From NCBI GenBank assembly GCA_009927195.1, contig RFNL01000254.1, positions 1-9,301 on the forward strand: a stretch of DNA of 9,301 nucleotides, given 5' to 3'. Below, in pieces: positions 6,327-9,301 of the stretch (position 1 is its first letter; every line of letters begins with the position of its first letter). The notes beneath the pieces were generated by a model. The model had not been told where the DNA came from and ran no database searches. It saw only the letters and a program-made list of their open reading frames with translations. The position numbers and the translations under genes are program-made. This stretch comes from Betaproteobacteria bacterium (GTDB taxonomy: Bacteria; Pseudomonadota; Gammaproteobacteria; Burkholderiales; Burkholderiaceae_C).

Positions 6327-7352
6327 CTAGACCGTCAAGGGGAGTTCTTGCATGGCCTCGATTTGCTCATGCAACATGTGGATTTGGCCGCGCCAATAGT
6401 CGGGGCCATCGAACCAGGGAAACTGCTGGGCAAACGATGGATCGTCGCGGCGGTGCGCCAGCCATGCGCTGTAATGAATCAAGCGCAAGGTGCGCAAGGG
6501 TTCGATCAGGGCCAACTCGCGCCGGTCAAATTCGCGCAGGCTTTCGTAGCCATCCATCAGTGGGCCCAATTGCCGGGTGCGCTCCTCGCGCTCGCCGCTT
6601 TGCAGCATCCACAGGTCTTGCACCGCGGGGCCTTGACGGGCATCGTCGAGGTCGACAAAGTGCGGCCCGCCTTGTGGCAGCTCAGTCGGTGTCCACAAAA
6701 TATTGCCGGGGTGGCAGTCGCCATGCAAGCGGATGGTTTGCACGCCACCAGGCTGACCAACGGCGGCCGCATCCCAGGCTTGGCGCACCAAAGCCAGGGC
6801 TTGCTCACTGATTTGGGCCCACTGCGTCTCGACCTCAGCGGCCACCGCTGCATGATCCAATAGCCATTGGCGCGGTACTTGGCCAAAGCTGTGCAGATCC
6901 AGCGCTGGCCGGTGCACAAAGGCGCTGCGCGCGCCCACCAAATGGATGCGGGCCAAAAACCGGCCAATCCATTCCAACACCTCGGGGTCATCCAACTCGG
7001 GTTGGCGGCCCCCTCGGCGCGGGCTGACACTGAACCAAAAGCCTGGGTGATCGGTCTGTGAAACCGTCAAGTGGTGCAAACTTTGGCCATGCAACACCAC
7101 AGGGGCCACCACCGGGATGTCTTGGCTGGCCAGTTCCAGCGCAAAGGCCTGTTCTTCGGCAATCAGCGCCTGGGGCCAACGCTGGGGCCGGTAAAACTTG
7201 GCCACCACCGCGTTGTTGTCTTCGAGCATGGCCAGGTAAACGCGGTTTTCATAGGAGCTCAAAGCACTCAAACGACCGTCCACGGCCAAGCCCAAGTCCG
7301 ACAATGCGTCGAGCACGCGCAGGGGCGATAAAGCCTGAAAAAACGGGACCAA
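6327..7352 (-). CDS. srkA: Stress response serine/threonine protein kinase, SrkA/YihE (RdoA) family
   Basis: This is a 341-aa cytoplasmic kinase-like protein related to E. coli SrkA (YihE), which protects cells under envelope and oxidative stress. Numbered from the start chosen here, SYENRVY (33-39) is the family's nucleotide-loop segment, VAKFYRP carries the ATP-contacting Lys52, and AEEQ the paired Glu66/67. LHGDCHPGNILW holds catalytic Asp212 and Mg-binding Asn217, and FVDLDDARQGPAVQDLWML contains the second Mg aspartate (Asp234). The C-terminal EPLRTLRLIHYSAWLAHR and FPWFDGPDYW also match SrkA. I prefer TTG 7350-7352, 4 nt after the DUF1840 stop and preceded by a G-rich stretch. TTG 7371-7373 inside DUF1840 would add seven residues across the G run. 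No ATG start is available near the conserved N terminus, which implies weak, coupled translation. All catalytic residues are present. Confidence 0.92.
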   Translation of the reverse strand: MVPFFQALSPLRVLDALSDLGLAVDGRLSALSSYENRVYLAMLEDNNAVVAKFYRPQRWPQALIAEEQAFALELASQDIPVVAPVVLHGQSLHHLTVSQTDHPGFWFSVSPRRGGRQPELDDPEVLEWIGRFLARIHLVGARSAFVHRPALDLHSFGQVPRQWLLDHAAVAAEVETQWAQISEQALALVRQAWDAAAVGQPGGVQTIRLHGDCHPGNILWTPTELPQGGPHFVDLDDARQGPAVQDLWMLQSGEREERTRQLGPLMDGYESLREFDRRELALIEPLRTLRLIHYSAWLAHRRDDPSFAQQFPWFDGPDYWRGQIHMLHEQIEAMQELPLTV

Positions 7353-7356
7353 GGGC

Positions 7357-7680
7357 TCACCCCCCCCAGACAATGGCCTGCCGGGCGCGCTGGCAGCGCT
7401 CCAGCATCGCCATGAACGGATGAAACCGCTGACGCAGACCTACCGCGGGCGCCGGCAAGGGCTTTTCGCCCCTGGCGCGAGCCTCCTCGGCCGCCTGGGC
7501 CTGGGCCTGCTCGGCCTGGGCGATGGCCGTTTGCAGGGCCTGCAACGCAGCGGGCATGTCCGCCGGTTCGATGATGCCTTGGGCCGCATCGGCTTTGCCC
7601 AAAATGGCCAGCAATTGGCGGCCGTTTTCGGGCAAAAAAATCATGTCGGCCGCCGCCTTGGATTTGAATTTATAGATCAT
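7357..7680 (-). CDS. DUF1840 domain-containing protein
   Basis: This is a 107-aa small cytoplasmic protein of unknown function; DUF1840 is found mainly in Betaproteobacteria. It begins MIYKFKSKAAADMIFLPENG, followed by LLAILGK and GIIEPADMPAALQAL. An Ala/Gln/Glu-rich helical linker (about residues 49-71) then leads to the conserved C-terminal VGLRQRFHPFMAML. ATG 7678-7680 is chosen because it matches the family's MIYKF start; an upstream in-frame start would add 22 unrelated residues. There is no Shine-Dalgarno, and a short dyad abuts the start codon. The gene ends QAIVWGG-TGA through an eight-G run and is followed 4 nt later by the SrkA-type kinase, so the two are probably co-transcribed. 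No function can be assigned. Confidence 0.88.
   Translation of the reverse strand: MIYKFKSKAAADMIFLPENGRQLLAILGKADAAQGIIEPADMPAALQALQTAIAQAEQAQAQAAEEARARGEKPLPAPAVGLRQRFHPFMAMLERCQRARQAIVWGG
7360..7367. repeat. Homopolymer run of eight C (plus) / G (minus) at DUF1840-kinase junction
   Basis: The run encodes the last two glycines and the first stop base region of DUF1840 on the minus strand (TGG GGG GGG TGA with neighbouring G's). Losing one G would replace the TGA by GAG and continue in the kinase frame, giving a DUF1840-kinase fusion; gaining one would extend DUF1840 in the third frame. Runs of this length are prone to slippage in vivo and to miscounting in sequencing. Confidence 0.6.
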
Positions 7681-7696
7681 GGCGCGATTGTGCGCC
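7681..7696 (-). promoter_or_regulatory. Short hairpin directly before DUF1840 start codon
   Basis: The minus-strand leader reads GGCGC-ACAATC-GCGCC immediately before ATG. A perfect 5-bp GC stem with a 6-nt loop occupies the place where a Shine-Dalgarno would be. It could limit initiation of DUF1840 and, through coupling, of the kinase. Its length makes a chance origin possible. Confidence 0.3.
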
Positions 7697-7763
7697 GACC
7701 TGCGGCTTGGCGGCAGACCGCGCAGGCCCGAAATGGCCCAGATCAATCAAATCCAACCAGGGC

Positions 7764-7793
7764 TTGACAATAATTACTTTAAGCCTCAACAAT
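7764..7793 (+). promoter_or_regulatory. Putative sigma-70 promoter of the flavin monooxygenase gene, possibly leaderless
   Basis: A perfect -35 TTGACA (7764-7769) is followed after 18 bp by AACAAT (7788-7793, 4 of 6 to TATAAT). The expected start of transcription, 7 nt beyond the -10, coincides with the A of ATG 7800. No Shine-Dalgarno precedes that ATG, which agrees with a leaderless or nearly leaderless mRNA. The spacer is AT-rich (ATAATTACTTTAAG) compared with its surroundings and could also hold an operator. Confidence 0.45.
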
Positions 7794-7799
7794 TCGGAC

Positions 7800-9301
7800 A
7801 TGAATATCTTATGCATCGGTGGTGGGCCAGCGGGTTTGTACTTCGCTTTGCTCATGAAAAACCAAAACCCCAGTCACCGCATCACCGTGGTGGAACGCAA
7901 CCGCCCATATGACACCTTTGGCTGGGGCGTGGTCTTCAGCGACAAAACACTGGACAACCTGCGGCAAGCCGATGCACCCACGGGCCAATTGATTGCCGAT
8001 GCCTTCAACCACTGGGACGACATTGAGGTGTTTTTCAAAGACCGCAGCGTGCGCTCCACGGGCCACGGCTTTTGTGGCATTGGGCGCAAGCGATTGCTCA
8101 ACATCTTGCAAGCGCGCTGCGAAGAGCTGGACGTGAAATTGCTGTTTGAGCAAGACGTGAGCGACGACCAAGCACTGGCGCTGCAATACCAGGCCGACCT
8201 GGTGATTGCCTGCGACGGCCTTAACAGCCGGGTGCGCACCCGCTACGCCCACACCTATCAGCCCGATATCGACAACCGCTTGTGCCGCTTTGTGTGGCTG
8301 GGCACGCACAAAACTTTTAATGCGTTCACCTTCGCTTTTGAGCAAACCGAGCACGGTTGGTTTCAAGCCCATGCCTACAAGTACGACGGCGAGACCTCGA
8401 CCTTCATTGTGGAAACACCCGAAGCGGTATGGCGCGCCCACGGTTTGGACCAAATGGCGCAAGCCGAGGGCATCGCCTTTTGTGAAAAGTTGTTTGCCAA
8501 GTACCTGGATGGCCACCCATTGATGAGCAATGCCTCGCACCTGCGCGGCTCGGCCATTTGGATTCAATTCCCGCGTGTGATTTGCAACACCTGGGTGCAT
8601 TGGGAATCCATTGGTGGTCGCCAAACCCCCATCGTGTTGATGGGCGATGCGGCACACACCGCGCACTTCTCAATTGGCAGCGGTACCAAGCTGGCCTTGG
8701 AGGACGCGATTGATTTGGCGCAAACCTTTGCCCAACACCCCCACGATGACATGGCCACGGTGCTGCACGCTTACCAAGCGCGGCGCAGCGTCGAGGTGCT
8801 GAAAATTCAAAACGCAGCGCGCAACTCCACCGAATGGTTTGAGCATGTGGACCGCTACACCCACATGGAGATCGAGCAGTTCACTTACTCGCTGCTGACC
8901 CGCTCTCAGCGCATCAGCCATGAAAATCTGCGCCTGCGCGATCCGGTCTGGCTGGAAGGCTACGAGGCCTGGTTATCAGGGCGCAAACCAGTGGCCCCCA
9001 TGTTGTTGCCGCTCAAGGTGCGCGATGTCACCTTGAAAAATCGCATCGTGGTCTCGCCCATGGCCACCTACCATGCCATCGAAGGGTTGGTGGGCGACTT
9101 TCATTTGGTTCACCTGGGCGCGCGCGCCATGGGTGGCGCGGGTTTGGTCATGGTGGAGATGACCAGCCCCACCCCCGAAGGGCGCATCACCCCAGGCTGC
9201 CCTGGTTTGTGGAATGAAACGCAACAGGCCGCATTCGCCAAAGTGGTGAATTTTGCGCACCAACAAAACGCCCACATCGGCCTGCAACTGGGCCACAGCG
9301 G
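7800..9301 (+). CDS. Bifunctional salicylyl-CoA 5-hydroxylase / anthraniloyl-CoA monooxygenase-type flavoprotein, 3' end outside window
   Basis: The first 500 codons are present; family members run to roughly 770-790 residues. Residues 1-~395 are a class A flavin monooxygenase: GGGPAG (7-12) and VVERN (30-34) bind FAD adenosine, ACDGLNSRVR (137-146) is the DG motif, and VLMGDAAHTAHFSIGSG (279-295) is the GD/FAD-ribityl motif. From ~400 an Old Yellow Enzyme-type NADH:flavin oxidoreductase domain begins (LKVRDVTLKNRIVVSPMATY, later GGAGLVMVEMT and GLQLGHSG at the edge). This N-monooxygenase/C-OYE fusion is the hallmark of enzymes that hydroxylate or dearomatise CoA-activated salicylate or 2-aminobenzoate. 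Which of these is the substrate cannot be decided from sequence alone. The start is fixed by the family's N-terminal MxIxCIGGGPAG pattern despite the missing Shine-Dalgarno. It diverges from DUF1840 with a 119-bp shared upstream region. It is probably the first gene of an aromatic-CoA operon continuing rightwards. Confidence 0.9.
   Translation, partial: MNILCIGGGPAGLYFALLMKNQNPSHRITVVERNRPYDTFGWGVVFSDKTLDNLRQADAPTGQLIADAFNHWDDIEVFFKDRSVRSTGHGFCGIGRKRLLNILQARCEELDVKLLFEQDVSDDQALALQYQADLVIACDGLNSRVRTRYAHTYQPDIDNRLCRFVWLGTHKTFNAFTFAFEQTEHGWFQAHAYKYDGETSTFIVETPEAVWRAHGLDQMAQAEGIAFCEKLFAKYLDGHPLMSNASHLRGSAIWIQFPRVICNTWVHWESIGGRQTPIVLMGDAAHTAHFSIGSGTKLALEDAIDLAQTFAQHPHDDMATVLHAYQARRSVEVLKIQNAARNSTEWFEHVDRYTHMEIEQFTYSLLTRSQRISHENLRLRDPVWLEGYEAWLSGRKPVAPMLLPLKVRDVTLKNRIVVSPMATYHAIEGLVGDFHLVHLGARAMGGAGLVMVEMTSPTPEGRITPGCPGLWNETQQAAFAKVVNFAHQQNAHIGLQLGHS

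Noticed and set aside
5819..6811. A 330-codon plus-strand open frame covering the gap between the first Bug gene and the kinase
   Set aside because: It spans two well-supported minus-strand genes and reads as low-complexity Arg/Ala/Pro sequence; it is a shadow frame.
7809..8666. A 285-codon minus-strand open frame opposite the flavin monooxygenase
   Set aside because: The plus strand encodes all FAD-binding motifs in order; the minus-strand product matches nothing and lacks a ribosome site.

Overview
The window looks like a chromosomal segment of a betaproteobacterium, most likely a Burkholderiales/Comamonadaceae-type organism. The grounds are high-GC coding with Betaproteobacteria-style gene content: three Bug-family (TctC-like) periplasmic receptors in one cluster, a DUF1840 protein, an SrkA/YihE kinase, and a CoA-ester-type aromatic monooxygenase fused to an Old Yellow Enzyme domain. 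The genus cannot be read from the sequence alone. I see no rRNA, tRNA, CRISPR array or recognisable transposase.

Layout. The left part (1-1721, minus strand) carries two damaged catabolic genes. The first is a fumarylacetoacetate hydrolase (FAH) family gene, broken by what read as three single-base losses in homopolymer runs and running off the left edge. The second is an amidase-signature gene that has lost its N-terminal part, including the catalytic lysine region. A 221-bp non-coding stretch (1722-1942) separates the amidase break point from an intact VOC-superfamily gene on the plus strand (1943-2491).

The centre (2478-6201, minus strand) is a compact four-gene operon of solute-binding proteins. 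In transcription order these are a Bug receptor, a second Bug receptor overlapping it by 4 bp, a ModA-like binding protein without a signal peptide starting 5 nt after the previous stop, and a third Bug receptor after a 42-bp gap. No TctA/TctB membrane genes are in view, so these are orphan receptors here. The operon ends tail-to-tail with the VOC gene, overlapping it by 14 bp.

Upstream of the operon lies a two-gene minus-strand unit: DUF1840 followed by the SrkA-type stress kinase. Their junction is a run of eight G's next to the DUF1840 stop codon. Diverging from DUF1840 is the start of a plus-strand gene (7800 to the right edge) for a salicylyl-CoA 5-hydroxylase/anthraniloyl-CoA monooxygenase-type flavoprotein. 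Its promoter-like boxes would place transcription start at or very near the ATG.

How it fits together (inference): the window looks like a carboxylate/aromatic-acid scavenging and degradation region. Periplasmic receptors would capture organic acids, and a CoA-thioester flavin monooxygenase and hydrolase-type enzymes would process aromatic compounds. The two broken genes suggest local decay or rearrangement on the left side, or assembly error. I found no convincing evidence of a wholly new system. The most checkable oddities are the homopolymer-linked frameshifts, the amidase break, the G8 junction and the signal-less binding protein in a receptor operon.
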